A stretch of DNA of 64,000 nucleotides from Chamaelirium japonicum (taxonomy: Eukaryota; Streptophyta; Magnoliopsida; Liliales; Melanthiaceae). The notes beneath the pieces are model-generated. The model saw only the letters and a list, made by a program, of their open reading frames with translations. It was not told the origin of the DNA and did no database searches. This document shows, piece after piece, positions 1-11,203 of this stretch; position 1 is the stretch's first letter, and each line of letters starts with the position of its first letter. The position numbers and the translations under genes are program-made. Location of the stretch: positions 14,525,550 through 14,589,549 of the forward strand of contig OX393555.1 in assembly GCA_947650365.1 (NCBI GenBank), written 5' to 3'.

Positions 1-70
1 GGCACACATGAGGCGCAAAGGTCTCCTAGAGCCTAGGCGCAACTCAAGGCGTGCGCCTGATTGAAGTAAG

Positions 71-74
<4 letters not shown>

Positions 75-164
<90 letters not shown>
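75..164. repeat. (AT)45 microsatellite
   Basis: An uninterrupted AT dinucleotide run. With the second AT tract at 315-398 it forms the outer arms of a large foldback. Short ORFs reading poly(Y-I) through it are artefacts. Confidence 0.97.
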
Positions 165-167
<3 letters not shown>

Positions 168-188
168 GAATGATAAAATGCGGCGTGA

Positions 189-291
189 GGTGCGTGCGGC
201 GTCACACCGCAGCCGTCTGATGCACTGCTGCGGTGCGTGCGATGCACGCAGCGGTGCATCAGGCGGCTGCAGTGCAACGCCGCACGCACCG
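189..291. repeat. GC-rich imperfect palindrome between the two AT tracts
   Basis: The words gtgcggcgt, ccgcagccg and ctgatgcac on the left arm recur in reverse complement on the right arm (gtgcatcag, cggctgcag, acgccgcac). The two arms of about 45 bp meet near 240. Together with the flanking AT tracts the whole of 75-398 can fold back on itself. Confidence 0.8.
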
Positions 292-301
292 CACGCCGCA
301 T

Positions 302-458
<157 letters not shown>

Positions 459-633
459 CTGTGGCGTGCGCTGCCCGGCTGATAAATGCGATGCCAATTT
501 CTGGCCGTCCGATCGCGCGGAATCGGACAGCGGATGGCCTGCGAAACCGGCTGCTAATCCCGATCGCCTGATCCCCTGCGAACCCTGGCCAGAATCACCC
601 CGACCGCCTGATCCCGTGCGTCTGATGGTTCGT

Positions 634-757
634 TCGATTCCCATTCGTTGGATCGATGGGAATCGAACGGACCAAAAAAATTTCACTGTTACTGTAGTGG
701 CTACAGTAACAGCGAAAAACGTTTTGGACCGTTCGATTCTCATCGACCCAACGGATG
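634..757. repeat. foldback with a perfect 12-bp inner hairpin
   Basis: The inner stem ctgttactgtag (686-697) pairs with ctacagtaacag (701-712) over a 3-nt loop. Outer arms around 643-674 and 722-753 also pair with few mismatches, sharing aatcgaacgg/ccgttcgatt and similar words. This may be an internal foldback of the surrounding repeat. Confidence 0.75.
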
Positions 758-1305
758 GGTAGTTCAAATTCAATAACCAGTTATAAGATATCAAATGTGA
801 TATTATAGTAAATAAAAAATAAATAGTGAATGATTGAATGTGTTATTTCATCCGTGTGCTTGTGCACATGCTTCTAAATCAGTATGAAATGTGCAAATCG
901 AGAAAGAAAGTAAAACTCATTGAATCTTGTAATAGTTGAATTAATAGTGAAGTCATCAAATCCAACCCACAATTGCTCATATGGTCCTACCTAAGAACTA
1001 TAACAAATAATTTTGAATGTAAATAATATCCAATTAATGTGTCAATATTCAGACTACTGTAATCATGAATCAAATCTACTTAATAACTTAATCATATTGC
1101 CAAAAATATCAATTGCAAGTACATAATTGAACATGGTTCAACTAGGCGCGTCTTTTTTGCGCCTGGAGCCTGGAGCCTGGAGCCTAGGTGCGCTCCTTAG
1201 ATCTAGGCGCGCGCCTTTCTAATAAAGTCTGGCCTTGTGCTTTTTGAGGCGCAGGGGGTGAGCCCAGTTGAGCCTAAGCCTAGGCGCGCGCCTTTAATAA
1301 CACTG

Positions 1306-4020
1306 GAGCTTGAGCGGAAGCATCGTCACATTCTTGAGACAAATCGGTTTCTTTTATTTCTTCATCCGTACCTCGTCAGTTCTAGTCCGAGTCTGATGTT
1401 ATTTCTGGCTCTCTAATTAATAGGACAACATCCTCACTTCTTTCTGGTTAGTCCCCATTTCAGAATTTACTTCACTTTGCCAAATTATCGAGTTTCGCTA
1501 ATTTTTGGTTGACTAGTTTTGTTCTATTTCCACGTAGGAAGCGTACCAAGCTCTCTTCGGGTTGTTAGATGTATCATCTTAAGGTACAGTTCTGAGCATA
1601 AGATCTGGTGTTGCTATGATATATCTGTTTAGCGTATCTATATTTCTTGACATGTGACATTTTTTGAGGACATCCCTTTTTTACTAGGGCCCCTCTATCT
1701 CCAGACTTCTTTTTTTTAGACTTTCGTTCTTTTTCGGGTGTTCTTTCCACTCTAGTGACTCCAACTATTTCCACCGTATCTTTTCCCATGCTTAATCCTA
1801 TGCCTCCTATCATTTACACCTAAACTGGGTGCCACCCAACACAAACTATACATGCACTGCTGGCTTCTCCCGCTTTGCTCGCTATCAATTCTTCTGCAGT
1901 GACTTCCGGTTCACCACCTTTATTACTAAACTCGTCTGATCGTACATATGAGTCCTCTACTGCATCTCAGCACTATCCTAAGTGTGAGGCATTCACTAGA
2001 TCGTTATGGTTTTTCTCAAGTGGCTTCCTATCGCGAGTTAATTCAGGCACCCCATTGGCAGCGAGCTATGGCTGAGGAGTTGCATGCTCTTCAGCGGACT
2101 GGTACTTTAGCGTTTGTTTCTCTTCCTTCAGGGAAAAACTCCATTACTTTTTGCTGGGTCTACTAGATTAAGACTCGTTCAGACTAGTCTTTTGAGATAT
2201 GTAAGACCCGTCTAGTTGCTCGTGGCTTCATGCAGGAGTACGATGTTGAATACGTGGAGACCTTCACCCCTGTTGCGAAAATGACCACTTTATGGATTTT
2301 GTTAGCTGTTTGCTTCAGTTCATCATCGACTGCTTTTCAAATGGATGTGAGGAATGTTTTTCTTCATGGATACCTCTCCGAGGAAGTTTGCATTGCGGCA
2401 TCTCCTGATCTTCCGACCCCTCCCTAGCATGCCTGTTAATTTTGTCTAGCTATATCTATGGGCCCAATCAAGCTCCACGGGCTTGGTTTGAGTGCTTCTG
2501 GTCCTCAGTGCTTGTAAAGCTGTAGCTGGCTTACAAAAAGTCTAAACGATTATGTTATGTTCACTTGTACATCTGCATATGGTCATGCGATCTTACTTCT
2601 CTACGTCGACAACATGATCATCACTGGTGATAATACTGTTGCCATAAATTCTATGAAGCGGCACCTGCAACAGCAGTTCAGGTTAAAAGACCTTGGGCTG
2701 TTTTTGCTACTTCCTTGGTCTTGAGATTGCTTCTTTTCCTCGAGTATTCCGAATCTTTCAACATAAGTTTACTTCTAATGTAATGGGTCGTATTGTTCTT
2801 AGTTAGGGCTGCAAACGAGCCGACCGAGCTGAGCTGAGCCGAGCTTTGCTCTGTTTGAGCTTGTTTGTTTACTAAATGAGCCAAAACTTTAGGCTTGGGC
2901 TTGGTTTGTTAAATAGCCGAGCCGAGCGTTGGTTTGCTTAAGCTTGGCGGTTTATTAAACGAGCCTAAACTCAAGCTAGGCTTTGCTCAATTAGTGATCG
3001 AACGGTCTCTTATCAAGCTTGTTCCCGAACTCCAAAATATATGTTAGGTCTATTCAAGCCATAAATGAGCCTATTCACAATGCTACTCACTAGCTTGCTC
3101 ACGACCCTAAACAAGCTTGTTTGCGAGCCCAATTGAACCGAGCTTTGGTCTGCTTGAGCTTGGCTCGTTTATTAAACGAGCCTAAATTCTAGGCTTGGGT
3201 TTAGCTTGACTAGTAATCGAACGAACTCGAACGAGCTTTTATCAAGCTTATCTGCAAGCCGCTCATGAACAACTTGGTTCGTTTGTAGCCTTACCCTTAC
3301 TGGCTCCCAGATTGTGGACATGTTGGAGCTTAATGTGAACCTTCACCCCACTAATGACGAGTTGTTTTCAAATCCTATTTGCTACAGGAAGCTTGTCGGT
3401 TAAGTCTACCTGATGACTACTTGTCCGGATATTGCTCATGTTGTTCGAGTTGTTAGTCAGTTTGTCAGCGCTGGCTGCGCTGCTCGCTCAGTTAAGTATG
3501 TTGTCTTGCTGAAGATTTCTATATTTGGGGCACGATGACTCACTCTTTGATGTGATCGTCCTTTTCTCCTTTGTGCATGCCTATTCAGATACGAACTGAG
3601 CAGATAATCCTACTGATCGACGATCCACCACTGGCTTCTGTATCTTCTTAGGTGACTTGCTAATCTTCTGGAAGTGCAAGAAGCAGGGTATCATCTTACT
3701 CTCCAGCACTGAGGTAGAGTACATGCTATGGAACTCACGTCGTGTGAGATTTGTTTGGCTACGCTGCCTCCTCAGTGATATGGGCGTACAACTAACGTTA
3801 TCGACTTCTCTCTACTGTGACAACCAAAGTGCTATTAAGATTACCAACAATCCGGTGTTCCACGAGTGCATGAAGCATTTCAAGCTTGATTGTCACTTTG
3901 TGCGTCATCGCTACGTGGACGACCGTCGCTTTTGTATGTGTTTTCTACAGCTCACCTTGCATACTTCTTTATCGTGTTTTCTGAATCTCATTAGCAAACT
4001 TTTGTTATATGATCCATCCT
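1306..4020 (+). pseudogene. degraded Ty1/copia polyprotein (integrase end, RT, RNase H)
   Basis: Fragments in all three frames follow copia pol order. First come integrase-tail-like residues near 1310-1400. The RT start reads WQRAMAEELHALQRTGTL (2054 on), then KTRLVARGFMQEYDVEYVET with FTPVAKMTTL and FQMDVRNVFLHGYLSEEV (2205-2395). The catalytic region LLLYVDNMIITGDN (2591 on) has YVDN in place of YVDD. RNase H words follow: RRSTTGFCIFL, LLSSTEVEYM, LYCDNQSAIKITNN and a diverged HFKLDCHFVRHR (3620-3930). Many stops and frameshifts make it dead. A MITE at 2804-3293 splits RT from the connection region. A repeated LTR-like block follows from 4011. Confidence 0.9.
2804..3293. mobile_element. 490-bp hAT-like MITE inserted in copia RT
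   Basis: The ends tagggctgcaaacgagcc and ggttcgtttgtagcctta are near-perfect inverted repeats. The interior is rich in gagccgagct words and has no coding capacity. The flanking 8-mers ttcttagt (2796-2803) and cccttact (3294-3301) share 5 of 8 bases, like an aged hAT duplication. Removing the element restores copia reading across the join. Confidence 0.75.
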
Positions 4021-4386
4021 GAGTTTGAGAGGGGAGGGGCAAGGGGTGTGTATATACTTAGCCTTGTATAAGTTAGATTTATAATTTCTTGGGTGACCCC
4101 GTCTCATGTATAGATATAGGGCCATTGTCCCAGTGAGTGGATCATTTTTCACTCCCAACTTTCCTTTCTCTCTCCCTTCTTGTCTATTAGTCCTTAATGA
4201 TCCATCTTGAGTTTGAGAGAGTGTGTGTGTGTGCACGCGCGCGTGCGCTTAGCCTTGTATAGGTTAGATTTATCATTTCTTGGGTGACCCCATCTTATGT
4301 ATAGATATAGGGCCATTGCCCCAGTGAGTGGATCATTCTTTTCCTGCCAATTTTCTCTCTCCCTTCTTGTCTATTAGTCCTCAATG
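4011..4386. repeat. 188-bp tandem duplication, probable copia LTR segment
   Basis: Two copies (4011-4198 and 4199-4386) both begin gatccatc, carry 'gagtttgagag', 'cttagccttgtata' and 'gatatagggccattg', and end tgtctattagtcct. The purine-rich start lies just after copia RNase H, where a polypurine tract and LTR are expected. A full TG...CA LTR could not be delimited. Confidence 0.65.
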
Positions 4387-5334
4387 GTGCAACGTCTACG
4401 TTTCCTCTAAGCCAATCATTCCTCACCCTATCCTCCTAATTTTGCCTCACATCTGCCTCCATATCCTCATGTTTTCAACACTCAGGTTGTGTTTTTGAGC
4501 CATCTATATGGCTAAACATACTGAACTATACAACATTGTGGGCGTTATTATTATTTTTATGCATTTAAGGATGAGTCAATGACATAACATCCTGTAAGCC
4601 AATTATTTAGTTTGCAAAAAAAAAACCAACTCTATTTATATTGGACATCCTCATCTGTTTCTTCTTCTATATAACAGATTGGGGGCAATGAAAATAACCA
4701 AATTGCTATATTTCTTGGCAATTGGTTTCTCATGTTGCTTCATTATCATTACTATTTTCATTAAAAGTTGCATTCTATGACTACATTAGTTCTATTTTTT
4801 GACCTCTTAATTTGAAGATATCATTTAACCACTTACACATCAAATTACACCAGTAAGTTCATAAATGATAAAAATAGAAGGATATGGGCTGTGTTTAAGT
4901 CTCACCTTGACCGCAAACTCGCCTCACCCGTGTCATGGTTGCTTCTCACACCTACTAATAGTACCCTCGTAAAATTTTTTGTTGTCGGTACGCCCACTAT
5001 ATTCTTGAGGCAGCCAAGTTACTTACTGTAGTTACTCTATCATAAGCTGCAAGTAAATAAAAATCATTTAGAAAGATTACTCTCTAAATCTTTTCATTAG
5101 TTGTCTCAGCAAGGAAAAATCTCCATGTACCAAATGTTATTATCATTCAAAATGGTTATTTACATTAATCCTAAATGGATACCCAATCCCCAATTTGTGC
5201 AATTGCGCATGCCTTCTATTATCACCCCATCTCTCGAAATAAATATATTTCCAGCCTGAAATTAAATGGAAATTCGGATGAAAAAAGGAGTAGCTTGTAT
5301 TTATGCCTGGGCTTATAAATTTATTTGTTTTTAG
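4387..5334. other. AT-rich stretch without recognised gene
   Basis: No convincing ORF or repeat was recognised. The part just before 5335 behaves as an intron end: a T-rich tract and ttag acceptor precede the VARICOSE-like exon. No sign of the preceding VARICOSE exon was found here. Confidence 0.5.
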
Positions 5335-5619
5335 GTTGATTTGCACGGGATCTGTTCAATGGTGCCACTTCCGCTGAGTCAAGGAGTCCTGCTAGCCCTG
5401 CTGCAGCAGCTAGCATGCGACATCGGCAACGACACCTCCCGGAAGCTGGGGTGGATGACGAGCGTCGCCGTTGCCATCAACCCGACGGATCAGATGATTG
5501 CACTGTATGTGCGGCCGATACTCGAGCAGGTCTACGGCATACTCGCCCACCAGAGATCAACCCCCGACGTCCGCGCAATAATGCACGTCATAAACTCCGT
5601 ATTGATGAGCTGTAAATGA
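5335..5619 (+). CDS. VCS: terminal exon of a VARICOSE/EDC4-like mRNA-decapping scaffold
   Basis: After an intron-like ...tttttag acceptor the frame reads [20 protein letters not shown], then [40 protein letters not shown] and [13 protein letters not shown], with a stop at 5617-5619. This matches the conserved C-terminal tail of plant VARICOSE (EDC4/Ge-1), the cytoplasmic processing-body scaffold that couples DCP1/DCP2 decapping to 5'-3' decay. The open frame begins before any ATG, so it is an internal splice start, not an initiation site. From memory, family members carry about 8-14 more residues between HQRS and IMHV; here the link is RSTPDVRA. No WD40 or upstream exons are visible, only copia debris to the left. 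It is therefore either the last exon behind a long TE-filled intron or a detached fragment. Family assignment is firm; gene integrity is unknown. Confidence 0.82.
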   Translation, partial: VDLHGICSMVPLPLSQGVLLALLQQLACDIGNDTSRKLGWMTSVAVAINPTDQMIALYVRPILEQVYGILAHQRSTPDVRAIMHVINSVLMSCK

Positions 5620-6770
5620 ACTCGCCCTCTCTCACAGCTGTCCCTCCCTGCGCACGCAAAGCCACCGTCTCGATTTGGTAGGGTTCTGTTCGAAGCTTGT
5701 ACAGGGAAATGAAAGGAGTGAGTAGGGATTGAATCCGAAGGTTTACCTTAGTGTATAATTAGTAAGCTGTGCCGATATTGTCTCTATTGTTTATTCTCAC
5801 CCTGTTTTGTTTATGGAGTTTAATTTGATGTAATCTAATGAGGTGCTTGTTATGTCCATAATCCAGAGGGTGTAAAATCACCATTCAGACTGAGAAAGTG
5901 ATTTATTATCCAGTGTAACCTGCTTTCATCCCGGCTTTATATGTTTTGGAGGGTTGATATGCAAATATAAAGTTGTCAGGGGTTAATACACAATCAGAAT
6001 AGTTTGTATTTGGTCTGATTTGTATTTTTTTTTTTAATAATTATTTGCTATCTGGGCAATGCCAACACTGTAGTTAGCTATAGGGCAAATAAAAAAAAAA
6101 AAAGCCTGAACTATACCACTCGTTTCATGTTGGTCACTCAAATTATTATTATTATTTTTTTACAATTTGAACCCTGAAACTATGCTTTGTCTGCATTTAG
6201 TCCCACACATCAACTTTTTATCCCAAAATACCCTTGTGCTTGTGATAGGCAACACTTATGCATATAGTATGCATAAGTTAAATATTTTCAGATAATTATG
6301 AATCTAATTAGAAAATAAGGGTATTTTAGAAATAAGAGTTAACGGAGCGGGATAAATGCAGACATGACCAATTTGTTAAAAAAAAGGGGATCAATATGAA
6401 ATGAGGTGTATCGTACAGGGAAGTTTTTGTAATTTGCCCTTGAACTTATATGAAAACATGTTACAAGGAAAATGCTTGGACTCTTGTAGTGTTTTTTCAG
6501 TTATTTTAGAGAGAATTAGTTCTCTCCAACTTGATGGGTACCCCACTCATGTGGAAGATTAGGGCTTGGAGGTTTAAGTTGCCACAGAGATTGCATAATG
6601 TCATCTATGAAAATTTTTTAGGGACAAGCTCTTGATTGCAGAGGATTTATCTCACCCAAACGAAAACGAAAGTCTGATTGAATGTAAAAAGAAAAAGGGG
6701 CAATGTGTGATAGGTCCCTCTAACATATCAAATTTAATGATAAAGACGGTCCATATGGTTAATTAGTGTT
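5620..6770. other. presumed VCS 3' UTR, then gene-free AT-rich DNA
   Basis: The first 200-300 bases after the stop are the likely 3' untranslated region; no clear polyadenylation signal stands out. The rest is AT-rich with short A and T runs and no ORF I would defend. Confidence 0.45.
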
Positions 6771-7434
6771 AAGTCCTCCCGATAGAAAACTATTCTTTTT
6801 AACCCTGCAGCCAACACTTGAGCAAGACCCTACGTGCAGCTATACAGGTGGGCACCAGTTCTGTACCAAAAAGAGTAACAATCTTCGGAAGTTGTTACTC
6901 TTTCGCTACAGTAAAATCACTGTAGCTAATTTTTTTTGTAAAATCTTGTCAATTTTTTAGCTATAGTGAAATCATTGTAGCAGATGAGTAACAGTTTGAG
7001 CAAATTGAGTAACAGTTTGTTAATACTCTGTTGCTACATTGAAATCCTGTAGCAACTTTTTTTTTGAGAAATCTTATTGGAAAAAATTGCTATAGTGAAA
7101 TCACTGTAGCAAAAGAGTAACAATCTTTGCAGTTTGAGTAACAATCTTTGTAGAGTAGTAATTTGCGCAGATTGTTACTCTTTTGTTACAGTAAAATTAC
7201 TGTGGAAATATATTTTTCTTTGTAATCGTGCCCAATTTTTTTTTGCTAGAGTGAAATCACTGTAGCAAATCCGTGGGTTGGGGTTCCGTAACGGCAAGGA
7301 CGGAGGAGCATGCACTAAGGAACAATTTGGTCATTAAAATGGAATAAAGGTCAATTGTGGGACTTCCTCTAGCTCGATCCTTTTCAGGGGGACCTACTGC
7401 ATCACCATCTTCTTGGGTGTCCTTACCCTCAAAT
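6771..7434. repeat. dispersed palindrome-module repeat, copy A
   Basis: It starts with aagtcctcccgat and then alternates two palindromic modules: a 'gctacagtgaaatcactgtagc' type (about 22 bp) and a gagtaacaatctg/cagattgttactc type. It ends in a conserved tail of about 150 bp containing aaggacggagg, tttggtcattaaa and caccatctt. The same order recurs at 10488-11198 and 11204-11737. I found no coding capacity. The two ends (agtcctccc and gagggac) may be degenerate terminal inverted repeats, which would make it a MITE. Confidence 0.75.
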
Positions 7435-8990
7435 GATTTTGAAAACAGATTTAAAACAAGAAAGTTATACAAGTTTGAAATCGTGCAAAAATTATATTGA
7501 AGTATAAAACACTGTTTCTTTACTAAGTCTGGATACACGAGTTTTATATAGGAAGGTTTTTATTCATTCAAAATTTTGTTTGACGAACAATGGGCTTCTA
7601 GATACGCTTATAATTCTACATCTTATGGAATTTTTTGAGCTAAAAAGGAGTTGATTTAGCTACTTTTTTTAGCATGTGAATTTTATAAAAATCCCTGAAA
7701 ATTGGTTTCTTCTACTAAAAATGAAAATATTTTTTGATTCATTTGTTTTTTTATTAAAATCAAATAGGAGGAAGGTGGCATTTACTTATTTACATAAAAC
7801 AACATTAATTAAATAGAGAACATAAAGATCATTTAATTAATATTTTTTTATGTAAATATGGTTGTCAAGTTGAAGTACACCTTATCCTAAACCCAGTCAT
7901 GTTTTTTCTAAGTACCGAGTTATATTTTGTTATATTTTATAATATTTCGAGAAATATCCTACACTTTTTCAACTTGTCGAGATTGTATATGATATTTCAT
8001 ATCGAGGTTTTAGAAAAACGAAATATTTCGTGAAATATTTTAATTTTTTATCCTCACACATTGTACACATTATCCAAACCCTAGTATACTTTTCATCTTT
8101 CTCAATACACTTCAGTTCTTTCTCCTTCCTCCTTCCATTTCTCACCCCCAACCCTAACCCCTTTCCCCTTTCTCCTCTCCGCCCTATCACACTCCCCGAC
8201 CATCGGGGAGCTCTTCTTCCCCACTCCACCCTTCATTTGGACCCACAGAATGAAGGACTGACCAAGATCCTGATCTGCTTGGATGGATAGGGCTAAACAT
8301 ACAACAGAGTGTTCTGCTCTGATTAGAAGAACATAGAACTAGGTGGTCTTCCTAGTTATCTATTCTAGCTATAACTCTCTCATCAGAAACTCACTAAGAT
8401 GTGAATGCGACCATATAAACTGGAGTCTGTATATTTCTTTCTTTGAGAACTCTAATAGTTCTTTCCTGTGTTCGAAAACTAGAACTTGACTCGAGTTACA
8501 TAGGAGTGCATATGAAACTTTTGAGCGAGTCATATGAACGTAAGAAATGAGCTGGCTACAGCTCTCTCAATTAGCTATCACTAATGCCCGAAAGACATTG
8601 TTATCTATTCTGCAGTGGTCGGCAGAACACACTATTACTTGTTCTGCCCTGGTTGATCAAACACACAGGTACTTGTTTGACCCTGGTTGGCAGAACAAGT
8701 TGCAAATCGGGAAAAAAAATAATATCTTACCATTTTCATATTAGTTTTCTTCAAAACGAAAGTTGCTTGTTCATGCTAGCATTCTCCAAGACGATGTATT
8801 GTTTGTCCATTGCTCAGAAATGTGTACGAGTTATAAAAATGATGTGTTAGGGTTAGGAAAAGGATAAGAAGAGGGAAAAAGGTTCGAGAGAGTGGTGTGA
8901 AGAGAAAATAACGTCGGTGTGTTGCACGGAGTAAAATTGAAATAAAAAAGAATTAAAACGGTGTGTGAAAAGTAAAACTTGGGGTGCAAA
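7435..8990. other. gene-free stretch
   Basis: This is AT-rich, with a pyrimidine-rich tract near 8095-8230. Around 8610-8700 two small hairpins repeat in tandem (agaac...gttct and caaac...gtttg types, with ccctggttg spacers). Short ORFs here lack any recognisable family. The part next to 8990 could hold the polyadenylation region of the DnaJ gene. Confidence 0.4.
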
Positions 8991-9131
8991 TAAAAGTGCT
9001 GCCAATGACATTGGCAATCTATTTACATTCAAACAAAAACAATTTTCTATTTACATCTACTGCCACAAATTCCACAATGGAGGGGACAATGCCGACGGGA
9101 AACCGACACCTGTCCAGCCGGAAGTCGGCCC

Positions 9132-9524
9132 TCACCAGCACTGGTCCGTCTCCCACCTCCAGCACCGGATCCGGGCCTCGCCGGAGCGCCCGAACTGCCC
9201 GATGGAGCGGTCGTACCGCGCCCGGGTGGCCGGATCGGACAGCGCCGCATACGCCCGGTGGATCTCCACGAACTCCGTCCCGTCCGCGGGGGACACGTCC
9301 GGGTGGAACCGCTTCGCCATGGACCGGTACGCCGACTTGATCTCCCATGCCGACGCCGTCTCCTTCACCCGCAGCACCTCGTATAGATTCGCCGGCCCCC
9401 TCACCGCCGCGGACGCCCCCGCAAAGGCCACGGCACCCTTTATCGGCCGCCTCCAAGCTCCGGCTGGCCGGACGGTGGTGGCCCGATCCATAGGGATTCC
9501 GGCGAGGGCAAGGGTAACAGACAT
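9132..9524 (-). CDS. chloroplast J11-type DnaJ (J-domain only) protein, intronless
   Basis: The frame encodes 130 residues. Residues 1-43 are rich in Ala, Arg, Ser and Thr with few acids, as expected for a plastid transit peptide. The J domain spans about 46-106 (NLYEVLRVKETASAWEIKSA, AYRSMAKRFHPDVSP) with the HPD triad at 74-76 that stimulates Hsp70 ATPase. The protein ends RWETDQCW, the signature tail of small stromal J11-type proteins. It has no Gly/Phe or zinc-finger region, so it is a type III J protein. Length is within or slightly below the usual 125-160. The first ATG gives a complete transit-like N-terminus. The coding sequence is GC-rich, unlike the AT-rich surroundings. The upstream side (9541-9564) has a CT repeat on the coding strand. 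It appears intact and is the best host gene here. Confidence 0.9.
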   Translation of the reverse strand: MSVTLALAGIPMDRATTVRPAGAWRRPIKGAVAFAGASAAVRGPANLYEVLRVKETASAWEIKSAYRSMAKRFHPDVSPADGTEFVEIHRAYAALSDPATRARYDRSIGQFGRSGEARIRCWRWETDQCW

Positions 9525-9540
9525 AGGAGCAATCGTGAGA

Positions 9541-9564
9541 GAAAGAGAGAGAGAGAGAGAGAGA
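9541..9564 (-). promoter_or_regulatory. (CT)n leader/core promoter tract of the DnaJ gene
   Basis: On the gene's strand this is an almost pure CT repeat ending 17 bp before the ATG, a common arrangement in plant 5' leaders. A perfect 14-bp palindrome, agctcgatcgagct, lies further up at 9607-9620. No convincing TATA box was found, so the start of transcription is unknown. Confidence 0.5.
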
Positions 9565-9760
9565 CGAGGAGGAAGGGGGAAAGGCCGTGGGCGCCATTTG
9601 TATCGGAGCTCGATCGAGCTTCCTACATTGCTGACGTGGAATCGGAAAGGCCTGGGCTTCTAGAAGGCCGAGCATTAGCCCTCGTCGGTGGCGGGCTACA
9701 TCCGGTGATTCGTCGGCTGACGCGCTGTGGTGTTCGCAATCTGACCGTTTGACCCGGTGG

Positions 9761-10014
9761 CAGGGTTTTCAAAACCGGACCGGAAGGCGAACCGAAAAGT
9801 ATCCGGTTCGGTCCAAATCGGTTCAAAACGATGGTTCAACGGTTTGAACCGCAAAAATATTTGTTTTTTTAAATAGATATTCACTAAATTCTTCAATCAC
9901 AAGGTTTGATTCCTGATTTAACAAATAAACCGGTTTATTCAATGACCGAACAGACACATGCTCCGGTTCCGATCCAAACCGGTTGAACCGTCCGCTCCGG
10001 TTTTCAAAACACTG
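9761..10014. mobile_element. 254-bp hAT-type MITE upstream of the DnaJ gene
   Basis: The left end cagggttttcaaaaccgg and the reverse complement of the right end (cagtgttttgaaaaccgg) form an inverted repeat of about 24 bp. The element is flanked by a perfect 8-bp duplication cccggtgg (9753-9760 and 10015-10022), diagnostic of hAT-type insertion. The interior has repeated aaccgg words and no ORF. A partial relative lies at 19351-19485. It sits 237 bp upstream of the J11 start codon. Confidence 0.93.
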
Positions 10015-10022
10015 CCCGGTGG

Positions 10023-10487
10023 GGTAGTCGAATCAAAGGCTGCACATGGTCCGAACAAACTGGACTATTGACATCTTCCGAAGAATCCGTACAGAGCTTT
10101 GCGCTTTTGTTTGCGTGCAGTGCAAGGCACTCTCGGTGTGGCAGAAATTGGTACTCGGTAGGCAAAAGTTTGGAAATTTTTTTTTTAGGAAAGTTTGACA
10201 TAAGTCCTTTTTGAGAGATGACTTTTAATAACAGGACACATTAATTTTAAGATATAGCTCAAGTCCTTCCCGATGAATATGTACTCTTTCTAAAGACGAA
10301 TATATACTCTTCTTGGAGACGAATGTATACTTGTAGGGACCTTAGCTAATATAGTACATTATGGTGTACTGCGGCTAATATTGCAAAATAGTTAAGGACT
10401 TATACCTAATTTGTCATTTTTTTTGGGGTTATTGGTGATAATTCTTTGTATTTGGAGATAAATCACTCAACATAGATTATTGGTGAT
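10023..10487. other. gene-free flank of the palindrome-module repeat
   Basis: No ORF of any family. Words such as agtccttcccgat and 'taaggacttatacc' resemble the start of the neighbouring repeat, so part of it may be older repeat sequence. Confidence 0.4.
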
Positions 10488-11198
10488 AAGTCCTCCCGAT
10501 TGATAAATGCCCAACTTAGTAGCCCTAGTTGTTGATGAAGATGTGAGTATTGGTCCGAGATGACCCCTACGTGCAGTTGTAATGTGGGCTTGGTCCGAGC
10601 TTGGCATATGCACTATAACAGAAAGAATGAAAATTGTTACTCTTTTGCTACAGTGAAATCACTGTAGCTATATATTTTTTTAATAAAATTCTATCGATTT
10701 TTTTGTTACAATGAAATCACTGTGGCAAAAGATAACAATCCGTATGGATTGAGTAACAATCTGTGCAAATTGTTACTCTTTCACTATAGTGACTCATTGT
10801 AGTAAAAAAAACAAATTGAGATCTTGTTGGGGATTTTTTTTTTGCTATAGTGAAATCACTATGACAAAAGAGTAACAATCTTTCAAGATTGAGTAAGAAT
10901 CTTTGTAGAGTAACAATCTGTGCGATTGTTACTCTTTTGCTACAGTGAAATCACTGCAACAAATTATTTTTTCATGAGATGAGGGTAAAATCACTGTAGC
11001 AAATCCACAGATTGAGTCATGTAGCAACAAGGATGGAGGGGCTTGCTCTAAGGGGTAGTTTGGTCATTAAAAAGGGATAAAAGTCACGTGTGAGACTTGT
11101 TCTAGCTGCATCCTTTTTGAGAGGGACTTGGTGCAACACCATCTTGTTGGTTGTCCTTCCCCTTAAACGGATCTCTTGTCAGGCACTATTCACTAAGT
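10488..11198. repeat. dispersed palindrome-module repeat, copy B
   Basis: Same order as copy A: an aagtcctcccgat start, cctacgtgcag, then alternating gctacagtgaaat/atcactgtagc and gagtaacaatct modules (a perfect example at 10647-10668), then the conserved tail with caaggatggagg, tttggtcattaaa and gcaacaccatctt. It ends with ttcactaagtct. Confidence 0.8.
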
Positions 11199-11203
11199 CT
11201 TCC

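Noticed and set aside
8965..9675. Plus-strand 232-aa and other ORFs overlapping the DnaJ gene
   Set aside because: They are GC-rich antisense shadows of the J-domain gene, which has a clear HPD motif and conserved C-terminus.
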